This document shows, piece after piece, positions 1 through 8,953 of a stretch of DNA of 64,000 nt. How positions within the stretch are numbered: the stretch's first letter is position 1; each line of letters opens with the position of its first letter. The notes beneath the pieces were generated by a model. The model saw only the letters and a list, made by a program, of their open reading frames with translations, ran no database searches and had not been told where the DNA came from. Where the stretch lies: the NCBI GenBank assembly GCA_015501585.1, contig JADNRY010000021.1, positions 388,108 to 452,107 on the forward strand, written 5' to 3'. The position numbers and the translations under genes were made by a program. Source of the stretch: Rhodocollybia butyracea (Eukaryota; Basidiomycota; Agaricomycetes; Agaricales; Omphalotaceae).

Positions 1-190
1 CAAGATTGCTAGACCCTTACAACGGTGGGTGACAAAGGTACTTGGCGGACTTTAAATTTTCGTACTTGTCTTTACAAAAGGTACTTTAAAGGTACTTAAG
101 GTACTTAAGTTACTTTGTCACGTACAAGTACGACAAAGTAACTTAGTGTACTTTGATCGTACTTGGCTACTTAAATACTTATATTAATAA
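1..190. other. GTACTT-rich low-complexity stretch
   Basis: The first 190 bases are full of GTAC/GTACTT/AAGTAC words (for example around 33-45, 60-75, 85-125, 140-175) and have no long reading frame. A second stretch of the same character lies at about 2490-2620. The 10-mer CAAAGGTACT at 33-42 recurs as its reverse complement at 2611-2620, and CCCTTACAAC occurs at 14-23 and again at 2629-2638 in the same orientation. This suggests the two stretches belong to edges of one older element, but no complete terminal repeat could be delimited. Confidence 0.35.
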
Positions 191-234
191 TTGCGATGTA
201 TTTCCCGTAATTTCGTGATTCTTAAGCTTGAGCA

Positions 235-1277
235 TGTTAGAGTTCTGGTGCTTTATCCAACTCAGCCATATAACCGGTTATATGGCTGAGTTGGATATTG
301 CACCAAAACTCTAACAAAACATCTGACTCTGAGAGTACTACCATGTAGTAGTATCTCAGATCCTATGTCCCTCGGATGTACTCGAGTAGCCGGTTATATG
401 CTGAGTGGGCACCATCCCACTGGTCTACCTTGACCTGGTCAGGTTACTAATTACTGGCTCAGCGGCTCTTACAACCCGTAGGACTTGAACCCACGACCTC
501 AAGGTAAACCCTCACTCAATCTAATCTCAGAGTCAGATGTTTTGTTAGAGTTCTGGTGCTTTATCCAACTCAGCCATACCTGTTAGAGTTCTGGTGCTTT
601 ATCCAACTCAGCCATATAACCGGTTATATGGCTGAGTTGGATAAAGCACCAGAACTCTAACAAAACATCTGACTCTGAGATTAGATTGAGTGAGGGTTTA
701 CCTTGAGGTCGTGGGTTCAAGTCCTACGGGTTGTAAGAGCCGCTGAGCCAGTAATTAGTAACCTGACCAGGTCAAGGTAGACCAGTGGGATGGTGCCCAC
801 TCAGCATATAACCGGCTACTCGAGTACATCCGAGGGACATAGGATCTGAGATACTACTACATGGTAGTACTCTCAGAGTCAGATGTTTTGTTAGAGTTCT
901 GGTGCTTTATCCAACTCAGCCATATAACCGGTTATATGGCTGAGTTGGATAAAGCACCAGAACTCTAACAAAACATCTGACTCTGAGAGTACTACCATGT
1001 AGTAGTATCTCAGATCCTATGTCCCTCGGATGTACTCGAGTAGCCGGTTATATGCTGAGTGGGCACCATCCCACTGGTCTACCTTGACCTGGTCAGGTTA
1101 CTAATTACTGGCTCAGCGGCTCTTACAACCCGTAGGACTTGAACCCACGACCTCAAGGTAAACCTCACTCAATCTAATCTCAGAGTCAGATGTTTTGTTA
1201 GAGTTCTGGTGCTTTATCCAACTCAGCCATATAACCGGTTTTATGGCTGAGTTGGATATTGCACCAAAACTCTAACA
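235..1277. mobile_element. Array of 82-bp palindromes with alternating 226-bp segment, flanked by 5-bp TSD
   Basis: An 82-bp unit beginning TGTTAGAGTT and ending in CTAACA occurs at 235-316, 581-662, 889-970 and 1196-1277, with a truncated copy at about 545-578. The copies at 581 and 889 read as perfect palindromes; the two outer copies are imperfect palindromes and differ from each other at one base. Between them sits a roughly 226-bp segment in three copies: about 317-544 in one orientation, 663-888 inverted, 971-1195 in the first orientation again. The whole block has TG...CA ends and is flanked by GAGCA at 230-234 and 1278-1282, so it looks like one insertion with a 5-bp target duplication. 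TG...CA ends plus a 5-bp duplication fit a miniature LTR element (TRIM-like) in tandem; a foldback DNA element is the alternative. No protein is encoded. Confidence 0.7.
629..724 (+). promoter_or_regulatory. tRNA-like Pol III box A and box B within the repeat unit
   Basis: TGGCTGAGTTGG at 629-640 fits the tRNA box A consensus, and GGTTCAAGTCC at 714-724 fits box B, on the same strand and 85 bp apart. A T-arm can be drawn around box B (GTGGG paired with CCTAC), and a D-arm around box A, but the sequence before box A and after box B does not pair as an acceptor stem. I therefore read this as a tRNA-derived internal promoter rather than a functional tRNA gene. Equivalent boxes occur on the minus strand in the two oppositely oriented copies. 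Confidence 0.5.
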
Positions 1278-1282
1278 GAGCA

Positions 1283-2730
1283 AGCATGGCCTAATTGTAG
1301 TAACCTTCAAGCACCCTGATTGACTATGTAGAGCATCGAGGGTAACAAAATAACATGTCGTCATTTACATGTCAAGAAGTTCCTAAGTAGCGGAGTTTGA
1401 ATTTATTGATGCGGCCAAGTACTGATCAAATACGTTTATGGGGCCGTTGCAAACGCACACAGCCTAGATAGCAAGTCTACGGACCACAAAATGTTGAAAA
1501 AAAGTCAGAGATGCTCAGATCAGATGCTCGGAACAACTTGAACAGTGCTTCGGGATGCCTGGCAGCACACTGCTCCACCCCACCGTTCTAGCCATTTTCG
1601 AGACTTCCAACATGCTGAATTGGCTTGGAATTGGCTGAAGAGCCTCTTCTCAAGGAAAAAGGCGCCCAACGATTGTCAAACAGATATTGGCGGAACTCAA
1701 CTCAATCCCAACGGTGCCAACTTTTGGGGTGCAGCTGGTACCGCACTGAGGGAAGCTTTGGTTAAATTTACTGGCTAGTCCGATTGTCATACAGTGCAGT
1801 GGATAGCCATGGGTATGAAAATTCGGAAATAATTGAAGCACTGCCGGAAGCAAAGCCCAGAATTTTGGAGATCGTTGCATCAGTTTCTCCCTAAGTACAT
1901 CCGATCTTGGAACTTTGGACACAATGGTCTCGGTGTAAGAACAAACAAGTGCTGGATTCACTCAAGGATGACTGCTTTGAGTATGATTCACCGCCTGCAG
2001 ATAACAGTCTGGCAGAGGAGGCCTCAGCAAGCTTGGGTCTGGCACTCTTGTCGGGGTCCGGGGATTTGATTGGAGGCGCTTTCACTTGATAACACATCAC
2101 ACTTTGGGATAGTGAAGCTTTACTTAATATTATTGTAATTACAGAGCTATTGGATGTTTGTAGGTAAGTGTTCAGTTTCTATATCTACCTTCGGACTTGT
2201 ATATCAAAACCAAATTCTCCTTATTTGAATATCTTTGCACTTGTTATATATTGTATATAGGCTGAATAGACCACTTTCTCCTTGAGCCTAAGTTGAGACT
2301 TTACTCATGCTTCCAGGTCTAAAAATGTGTGGTAGAAAGGTAGTATGACGATGATGTCTGGATATCAGTAAATTCCTTATGACAGCTGCAGTTACTGCAA
2401 AGCCATTGCGATGAGCTCATATGTATGGCGTTTGGGGTGGGCTTATATAATAAACACGATCTGAGGTGCGCAAAAGGAGAGGTATAACATGCTATCAGTA
2501 CATCCGGTACTCAAGTACTCTGCCAAAGTATGGCATCAAGTACCTGTCAAGTATGTGAAAATAAAGTAACTTGATTATATTGATAAAAGTACGATAAAAG
2601 TACGAAACCCAGTACCTTTGCTAACACTCCCTTACAACATGGCCAAATTTAATGAATTGTAGAGAGCTACAATAGACGGCTCCAATCCTCAAGCATGAAA
2701 GCTGTACCACAAGTCTTTCTTTCTTGGGCT
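1283..2730. other. No clear gene; possible coding relic and GTAC-rich tail
   Basis: No recognisable intact gene. Weak open stretches on the plus strand at about 1545-1778 and 1830-2089 interrupt one another by stops and frame changes. The piece at 1907-2089 has protein-like composition (acidic, Ser/Ala-rich), so this may be a decayed gene, but I recognise no family. From about 2490 the sequence becomes GTAC-rich and at about 2611-2640 shows GCTAACACTCCCTTACAAC, which resembles the LTR-end plus polypurine-tract junction of the neighbouring copia element on the minus strand. It could be the edge of an older LTR element into which the young copia inserted; this is inference. Confidence 0.25.
2726..2730. 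repeat. Target-site duplication GGGCT (left)
   Basis: GGGCT immediately precedes the TGTTGG end of the LTR and is repeated at 7895-7899 directly after the CCAACA end of the other LTR. Confidence 0.9.
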
Positions 2731-3078
2731 TGTTGGAACTAAGAGACACGTTAGTACGATGTACAACTAAGCTCAGCCAGAAGTGATGAAGGCTAAATCA
2801 TATTACCATACCTAAGAGACACGTTAGTACGATGTACAACTAAGCTATAGGTACAGTATGAGCATAATGGACATAGAGCATAAGTATAATAGACATACCT
2901 CAGCCAGAAGTGATGAAGGCTGAGGAAAAGAAGGGAACGTCGATACGTACAGTATAAGTAGAAATCCGTATCAGTGAAATAAAAGTTAAAACAAATGATA
3001 AGAACTCGGGTCTGATATCTACTCGGTATTGGAGCTGTACATACCGGCGGCCATATACCGCGGACCGAATATCCAACA
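2731..3078 (-). repeat. copia 3' LTR (minus orientation)
   Basis: 348 bp with ends TGTTGG...CCAACA. It differs at one position from the other LTR. Inside it a segment of about 32 bp (AGAGACACGTTAGTACG and following) is duplicated in tandem-like fashion near 2741 and 2815, and a second segment starting CAGCCAGAAGTGATG occurs near 2774 and 2900. Such internal duplications are typical of LTR promoter regions but their role here is not shown. Confidence 0.95.
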
Positions 3079-3088
3079 CTCCCCTCAA
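3079..3088 (-). other. Polypurine tract of copia element
   Basis: On the minus strand the sequence TTGAGGGGAG abuts the start of the 3' LTR, the expected position and composition for the plus-strand DNA primer. The stop codon of the RT/RNase H frame (3085-3087) overlaps it. Confidence 0.75.
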
Positions 3089-4695
3089 CGAGAATGCATT
3101 GGGACAAGTCCCAGTAGTCGAGTTGCCTGTCGATGAGTTTCACCATCAAGAGCTTTGGTGAATATGTTGGCGACATTATCCCTAGAAGCAACAACAGCTG
3201 TCTGAATATCACCGCAATGAACCGCTTCACGAATCCAGTGGTGGTGAATTTTGATATGTTTGTTTGCATTAGTGACTTGGTCGGAATTAATGTTCTTCAA
3301 AGCCGAAGATGAATCAACAAACATCTGAGTTGGTTCAGGTTGAGTGAAGTCGAGTTCCTGGAGAAGGGAGCGGAACCAAACAACTTCCCTACCACAAGAT
3401 CCAGCTGCATAATATTCGGCTTCACTGGTGGAAGTCGCAACAGCAGTCTGTTTCCTCGTATACCAGGAAAAACAACCTGTACCGAAAGTGAGGGCGGCGC
3501 CAGACACCGAACGACCATGTTCAAGGTGATCAACAAAGTTGGAGTCGGTATAGGCAAAGAAAAGGAGTGACTTGCCACCAAGGACGAGGACGAAGTCAAC
3601 AGTCCCCTTCAAATAGCGAATAATCCGTTTCACTGCTTTCCAGTGGATATGACCGGGATTATGCATGAACTGCGCTACTTGTTGGGTGCTGCGAGTGATG
3701 TCCGGGCGCGTTCGAGTGGAGGCGTGCATGAGAGAACCAACACCTTCAGCGTAGGGCACCAAGCGCATCTCTCTCTGTTCAGGAGAATCATCAGAAGGAC
3801 AATCAGCTTTGGACAATACCGTCTTTTCCATGGGTGTTCCAACGGGGTGAGCATCATCGAGTCGGAAACGGGAAATGAGAGACAAGATGTAGGAACGTTG
3901 GGAAAAGGAAATGGTTCGAGCAGATCTATCACGAGTAACAGTCATACCCAAAAATTGAGAGATCTTCCCCTTATCCGAGATATCAAAATGAGTACGGAAC
4001 TCATCCTTGAATTGAATAATCTGTAGAATGGAGGAACCAAAGAGAGCTAGATCATCGACGTGAGTTGCAATGATGATTATTCCATCGGAAGAACGACGAA
4101 AGAAGACACAAGGATCGGAAATGCAAACCTGAAAGCCAAGTTCAACCAAAACACTTTTTAGTTTCTCATACCAGAGAAAACCAGACTGCTTAAGTCCATA
4201 GAGTGCCTTGTTAAGCTTCCAAACCCACGAATCCTTTCCTCTGACTGCAAATCCGGGCGGTTGCTTCACATACGTTGGCTGGTCATCAGGGATGGTGCTA
4301 TTAAGATAAGCAGATTTCACATCAATGACATGAATTTCCCAATCCTGGATGGCCGCTACGGTTGCAATACCACGAATGGATTCAATACGAGCAGTCGGAG
4401 CGTGGATATCGACAAAGTCAATACCCGGAATTTGGGTAAAACCCTGAGCTACAAGTTGAGCTCGGTAGACCTCAATGGCCTGAGTGTCGGCATTGCGCTT
4501 GATAGCGAAGACCCAGCGTGTACCAATGGCCTTACGGTCAGGAGGTGGTGGAACGAGAGAGTAAGTCCCAGTCTCCAAGAGCTGGTTAAGCTCGTAATGA
4601 CAAGCGGCTTCCCACTCTGCATGATCGGGAGAGTTGAGAGCCTGCGAAACATTGAATGGAATTTCACCACTCAAGATATGAGCCAGTTCGGGCAT
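3085..4695 (-). CDS. copia reverse transcriptase-RNase H portion of Pol (536 codons, frame-broken from upstream part)
   Basis: This is the 3' part of the copia pol gene. Visible motifs in order: QLVAQGFTQIPGIDF (about residues 82-96), the first catalytic-Asp block DVKSAYLN (about 125), KALYGLKQ (about 163), the THVDDLALFG active site (about 211-220), then the RNase H part with TDSN, RSVSGAAL, the TSTSEAEYYA block and a C-terminal NIFTKAL. The usual copia YVDD is HVDD here. The first ATG (4695) is only an internal methionine; a stop lies directly upstream in this frame, while the preceding Pro-rich linker and the integrase end are in other frames. The piece therefore belongs to one polyprotein interrupted by indels rather than to a separate gene. 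Confidence 0.9.
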   Translation of the reverse strand: MPELAHILSGEIPFNVSQALNSPDHAEWEAACHYELNQLLETGTYSLVPPPPDRKAIGTRWVFAIKRNADTQAIEVYRAQLVAQGFTQIPGIDFVDIHAPTARIESIRGIATVAAIQDWEIHVIDVKSAYLNSTIPDDQPTYVKQPPGFAVRGKDSWVWKLNKALYGLKQSGFLWYEKLKSVLVELGFQVCISDPCVFFRRSSDGIIIIATHVDDLALFGSSILQIIQFKDEFRTHFDISDKGKISQFLGMTVTRDRSARTISFSQRSYILSLISRFRLDDAHPVGTPMEKTVLSKADCPSDDSPEQREMRLVPYAEGVGSLMHASTRTRPDITRSTQQVAQFMHNPGHIHWKAVKRIIRYLKGTVDFVLVLGGKSLLFFAYTDSNFVDHLEHGRSVSGAALTFGTGCFSWYTRKQTAVATSTSEAEYYAAGSCGREVVWFRSLLQELDFTQPEPTQMFVDSSSALKNINSDQVTNANKHIKIHHHWIREAVHCGDIQTAVVASRDNVANIFTKALDGETHRQATRLLGLVPMHSR

Positions 4696-4990
4696 CTCCC
4701 CTCATCCCCGCTATCATCCATATCAAGCTCAACATGCGGAGGAATATCCTCATCAATCTGTGGCTGGACTTCTGCTCTCGCACGAGAGCGAGTCTTAGCA
4801 GGTGTAGCATCAGAAGGCATGCGGGGATTAGGACGAGGGGCACGAGGTGGAGGAGTAGCAGGAGGAACAGGAACAGGAGGGTCAGGTGGGAGAGCGGATG
4901 GAGCGGTTATAGGGGAAAACTCATCGTCATCTTTATAAGTAGGATTTTTGAGAGACGAATAATCATAGGACTCCCCGCGGCGCTCAAAAG
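4696..4990 (-). pseudogene. Frame-shifted linker between integrase and RT of copia Pol
   Basis: On the minus strand a third frame is open here between the end of the integrase frame and the RT frame. It encodes an acidic then Pro-rich stretch (contains WTFERRGE, then many Pro/Ala, then DMDDSGDEG), the usual variable linker between copia integrase and RT. Entry needs one indel at about 4985-5010 and exit needs one at the GGGGAG run at about 4697-4702. Both are small indels, and the second lies in a homopolymer. Confidence 0.7.
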
Positions 4991-7447
4991 TCCATCTCCA
5001 TTAGTGTTGTCATCAAACTTCACAGAGATTGCTGAACGTACACCTTTACCTGGCGTGTACACATAGTACGCCACCCGAGTCTCGTCAAAACCTAGAAAAA
5101 TACCAGGAGTACCACGAGCGTCAAGTTTATGCTCCTGCGAGTTGTTGTATACCCAAACTTTACATCCAAAAGAATGCAATTTTCGACGGTCAGGGTGCTT
5201 CTTGTACCAGAGATGATAGGGTGTCTCCCCTTTAGGTAGAGGACTAGCATAAGTCCGGGCACGGATATTAAGAATGTACCAGACAGCGTAGCCCCACATA
5301 GAGAGAGGAAGTTGAGAGTGAATAAGGATAGTGCGTACCCGGTCAAAAATTGTACGATTGAGGCGCTCAGAACGGCCGTTCTGTTCAGGAGTGTAAGGAG
5401 CGGTCTTTTCCCAGCGGATACCATGCTCCTTCATCCAATCGCGCCACTCGTTGGTTATATATTCCCCACCATTGTCAGTGCGGAAAACCTTCAACTTTTT
5501 GCCGGTTACCTTCTCTACTTCAACTAACCACTGCTTAAAAGCAGTAAAAGCATCACTCTTGCGGCGAAGCAAGTAACCCCAAGCCATACGGGAGCAATCA
5601 TCAAGAAACGTGATGAGATACCCCATGCCGGTCGTGGTCAAGACCGGAGCTGGTCCCCAAAGATCTGAGTGAACTAGGCCCAGTGGCCCTGAAGCTCTAG
5701 AGTTCGATTCAGGAAAGCGCGCACGGGTGAGCTTTCCCTGCGCACAGGCGTCACAGATGGGGGGTTCTGCAGCCAATTCTGAGGCCGTAAGTTTCACGGT
5801 CATCCCCTCAAGCGTACCCGAACGGTACAAGTCACGACAAGCGGGATAGTTCAAATGCCCAAGCTCGTTATGAAGCTGAACCAGTTTGGAGTAAAACGGA
5901 GGTTTGTCCGAGGTGGAAGATGTAAACGCAGAGGTGGAGGGAGCAGAGTCAAGGTGATAAAGTCGAGAATCGTCCTTCGTTCCAGTGAAAACAACATCCT
6001 CCTCATCAATAAGGCGCTGGATAAAAGTACCAGCATCATCCTTACTGAATGTTACACATTTCCCTGCGCCAAAGACAGTATAACACTTAGCTTCGTCGAG
6101 TCGGGAAACGGAAATGAGGGTAGGAGAGGAGTCAGGAACGAAAGCAGTGTCCTTCAGATTGAGACGGACAAGTTGACGATGGCGACGACGCGCAAGAAAA
6201 ACGGCTATACCTCGACCTGCAATCTTCATAGTACCATGACCAAATCCAGTAACCTTCTGAGAAATGGCCGGATGGTGGAAAGACATGAAGTCGGCACGAA
6301 CAGAATGAATGTGAGACGTAGTACCAGAGTCGATAATGATGGGAGGCCTATCGGCAGTAGTACCAGCTGGATACACTGACTCAGACATAGGCTGGGAGGA
6401 ATTCACATTTGTAGAAGTCTCGGTCACCGGGTAAGCAGAGAAATCGATAATATTGGCGCCCGAAGAAGATTCTACGAAATGTGATGAGGTAGACTGCTCA
6501 GTTTCACCTCCTCCCCCACTATCCACATGGTGGGCTTTCTCTTTGCCCTTCTTCTTATTTTTCCCCTTTCTGTTACCTCCCTTAGCCTCCATAGCATGTT
6601 TCCCACCACCGGGCTTACGGCAAAAATCCTTGGTGTGACCGGGAGTGTGGCAGTTGACACAATAATAATCTCCACGGGCCGCATAGGAGCGTTCGAGCAC
6701 AGCGACGGCGGCTTCTACGTTCGACATGCCGGAATTAGAGTTCTCGTCAGGATGAGCTGAACGGTAAGAACCTAAAATCTGTTGGACAGTCGACTCAAGA
6801 GTAGTGCTGGAGGTGAGAGAGAAACTGCGGATCCAGGTGTGCCAAGACCCGGTCGCACCTTCCTCATTGGGGAGAGTAGTGACAAGAATAGCAGAGGCAA
6901 ACCCTTCCTCCACAACGTACCCAGCTTTCCGGATATCCTGCAGAGCAGATTCGAAACCCTGAAGATGGGCGGACAAAGAATCAAAGCTATGCTGGAGCGG
7001 AAGTCGGCGGGTGAGTCGGGAGAAGAACGTCATGATGAGACCAGAACCCTGAGGACCATAAGTACCCGAAAGTCGTTTATAGGCGGCGGCGCTCGTAAGA
7101 CCTTCTACCATGCTGACCATGCTCTCAGAGATACACTGGAGAAGCATGTTCATCATATAAGAATCCATCCGTTGCCAGATAAGATACTTAGTGTCGGTAT
7201 CGGAAGGACAAACAAGCGCGCCCGACAAAATAGACTGACATCCTACTGTGCGAGCACCAGCGAGGAAGACGGCAGACCAAGATGAAAAATTCGTTTCACC
7301 TTTGAGCTTAGTGTCACGAGGGAAGAGTGAATTTCCACCACTAGGGATGGTCCAATCACTCGGAATAGTCGGCGCGGTCATAGTGGTCTGTGTACTCGAA
7401 GTAGTCTGAGTAGGTTGGGTAGTAGGAGCGGAAGGGGTAGTAGACAT
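4907..7447 (-). CDS. copia Gag-protease-integrase portion of polyprotein (846 codons)
   Basis: N-terminal Gag with a Ser/Thr-rich start and UBN2-like region (about residues 40-240), then a CCHC zinc knuckle CVNCHTPGHTKDFC (about 263-276), a Lys-rich linker, an aspartic protease motif IIIDSGTTSH (about 369-378), the pre-integrase zinc finger with H...H...CDAC (about 530-575), and an integrase core with HSDLWGP, RTDNGGEY and PEQNGRSER as the D,D-35-E residues. The last roughly 25 codons, after the block FDDNTNGDG, look out of frame, so the true protein continues in another frame (see 4696-4990). The start at 7447 lies 100 bp downstream of the 5' LTR, the normal position. Confidence 0.92.
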   Translation of the reverse strand: MSTTPSAPTTQPTQTTSSTQTTMTAPTIPSDWTIPSGGNSLFPRDTKLKGETNFSSWSAVFLAGARTVGCQSILSGALVCPSDTDTKYLIWQRMDSYMMNMLLQCISESMVSMVEGLTSAAAYKRLSGTYGPQGSGLIMTFFSRLTRRLPLQHSFDSLSAHLQGFESALQDIRKAGYVVEEGFASAILVTTLPNEEGATGSWHTWIRSFSLTSSTTLESTVQQILGSYRSAHPDENSNSGMSNVEAAVAVLERSYAARGDYYCVNCHTPGHTKDFCRKPGGGKHAMEAKGGNRKGKNKKKGKEKAHHVDSGGGGETEQSTSSHFVESSSGANIIDFSAYPVTETSTNVNSSQPMSESVYPAGTTADRPPIIIDSGTTSHIHSVRADFMSFHHPAISQKVTGFGHGTMKIAGRGIAVFLARRRHRQLVRLNLKDTAFVPDSSPTLISVSRLDEAKCYTVFGAGKCVTFSKDDAGTFIQRLIDEEDVVFTGTKDDSRLYHLDSAPSTSAFTSSTSDKPPFYSKLVQLHNELGHLNYPACRDLYRSGTLEGMTVKLTASELAAEPPICDACAQGKLTRARFPESNSRASGPLGLVHSDLWGPAPVLTTTGMGYLITFLDDCSRMAWGYLLRRKSDAFTAFKQWLVEVEKVTGKKLKVFRTDNGGEYITNEWRDWMKEHGIRWEKTAPYTPEQNGRSERLNRTIFDRVRTILIHSQLPLSMWGYAVWYILNIRARTYASPLPKGETPYHLWYKKHPDRRKLHSFGCKVWVYNNSQEHKLDARGTPGIFLGFDETRVAYYVYTPGKGVRSAISVKFDDNTNGDGLLSAAGSPMIIRLSKILLIKMTMSFPL

Positions 7448-7533
7448 CGATAGAGACGAGGGTTATGCAGGAAGAGAAGATAAAAGATTCGATTCCGGTA
7501 ATCACTATAAGGCTGGCTGTATCAGGCGGACTC

Positions 7534-7546
7534 GGGGCCCATAACC
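7534..7546 (-). other. Primer binding site matching initiator tRNA-Met anticodon arm
   Basis: Directly next to the 5' LTR, the minus strand reads GGTTATGGGCCCC. Its complement GGGCCCATAACC matches the anticodon stem-loop of eukaryotic initiator tRNA-Met (loop CCCATAACC). Drosophila copia is known to prime from a cleaved half of the initiator tRNA at this same region, rather than from the tRNA 3' end. The match is seen in the sequence; use of a half-tRNA primer is inference from that family. Confidence 0.8.
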
Positions 7547-7894
7547 TGTTGGAACTAAGAGACACGTTAGTACGATGTACAACTAAGCTCAGCCAGAAGT
7601 GATGAAGGCTAAATCATACTACCATACCTAAGAGACACGTTAGTACGATGTACAACTAAGCTATAGGTACAGTATGAGCATAATGGACATAGAGCATAAG
7701 TATAATAGACATACCTCAGCCAGAAGTGATGAAGGCTGAGGAAAAGAAGGGAACGTCGATACGTACAGTATAAGTAGAAATCCGTATCAGTGAAATAAAA
7801 GTTAAAACAAATGATAAGAACTCGGGTCTGATATCTACTCGGTATTGGAGCTGTACATACCGGCGGCCATATACCGCGGACCGAATATCCAACA
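7547..7894 (-). repeat. copia 5' LTR (minus orientation)
   Basis: 348 bp, TGTTGG...CCAACA, 347 of 348 positions identical to the LTR at 2731-3078. It is followed by the target duplication GGGCT at 7895-7899. Confidence 0.95.
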
Positions 7895-7899
7895 GGGCT

Positions 7900-8953
7900 C
7901 ACTGTTTTAGATGGTGAGCACGAGTTTGACTACATCTCTTTAATAAGGAAGGAATATCTCAGGCTACTTCACATATTTTGCATATAATCTTGGGTTGAAG
8001 AGCACCAAATTTTCCTCCCCATGCGCTTCCGTGAGATTCGCACCCAATCAGAAATAATCTTCTCCCTCTGTCCATCGTTTGGAACAGTGAGCGGAAGCAC
8101 CGGAAAACTTTTCCGGTATCTTCACACGCTTCAACCTCTCATTATACGATAAAGTATACGATATACACAAGCACAGCGAGTGAATGAAAGCCCAGGTGTG
8201 AAGGAACAGAGTGTACACAGTGACAGAGGCCGGAAGTGTGGTCCTGGACTGCAAGCAGCAGATCACAGTGACGGCGAAAGCGACAGACCTCAAGGCTCAT
8301 TCACACAAACATCGACACACCAACGACAGTGCCCGAAAGTGAGCTCGCGAAAACGTCAAGCGCTAACCCAGGAAGACGACTTCTGTGACAAAGAAGTCGG
8401 TTTCATAATGTCCCCCCTCCACAACCTCTGCGACCATGTTTATCATGGATTACAATATGGAAGTACTAGTACTTACTAGTACTTACAGTGCATACAGTGC
8501 ATACAGTATACATAGGTTTCTTTGAGCGGACAAGCTTACAGCCATCTATATAGAATACAGTGGGCGGGAGATGGGCGCGCATAAGAGCGGGAAGCGCGTG
8601 CAGATAATGAATACCGGTTCTACCGGAAAACGTACCTGAGAGCTCAATGACATCGAAGTCTAATCAAAGTCCACCTTAGATATAGCGCTTTTATTGCGCT
8701 ACTGTACAATAGCGGATCTTTATGGTAACTGCCTATGGCATCACACCCCCCATGTCAAAGGCTACTGTCTAGATCTACTGGGCGTATGAGGTGAACGTGG
8801 ATGTAAATGACTCTGAGAGTGGAAAGAACGTAGCAAGCTACGTCATACGTCACTACTATAACTAGCCACGACTTTACCACTTGGTAAGCGCCCAGACACG
8901 TCACACGTGCTACTTGAATAAATTGAATACCTTCGGTTAACTTCTCTACTTCA
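7900..8953. other. Intergenic, upstream of ARF-GEF gene
   Basis: No supported gene. Two overlapping open stretches at 8048-8293 (-) and 8180-8479 (+) lack family signals. A short tandem pattern of ACTAGTACTT and CAGTGCATA words lies at 8462-8510. The last few hundred bases are presumably the promoter and 5' UTR of the gene starting at 8954. Confidence 0.5.

Larger units (their letters stand above)
2731..7894 (-). mobile_element. Young Ty1/copia LTR retrotransposon, nearly complete
   Basis: A 5.16-kb element with two 348-bp LTRs (2731-3078 and 7547-7894). By direct comparison the LTRs differ only at 2803/7619 (T versus C), so insertion was recent. The target duplication GGGCT lies at 2726-2730 and 7895-7899. 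On the minus strand the order is 5' LTR, primer binding site, gag, protease, integrase, reverse transcriptase, RNase H, polypurine tract, 3' LTR; integrase before RT defines Ty1/copia (Pseudoviridae-type). The internal region is about 4.47 kb. The polyprotein frame is broken twice near 4985-5010 and 4695-4710, so this copy is probably not autonomous as sequenced. Confidence 0.95.

Noticed and set aside
622..735. A functional tRNA gene
   Set aside because: Box A and box B are good, but no acceptor stem pairs and the anticodon arm is ambiguous, so it is tRNA-like only.
4261..5066. Plus-strand open frames (225 and 136 codons) inside the copia element
   Set aside because: They are antisense to the integrase-RT part, which has clear catalytic motifs on the minus strand.
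8048..8479. Overlapping open stretches upstream of the ARF-GEF gene
   Set aside because: No family signal, no splicing, and opposite-strand overlap; likely chance.
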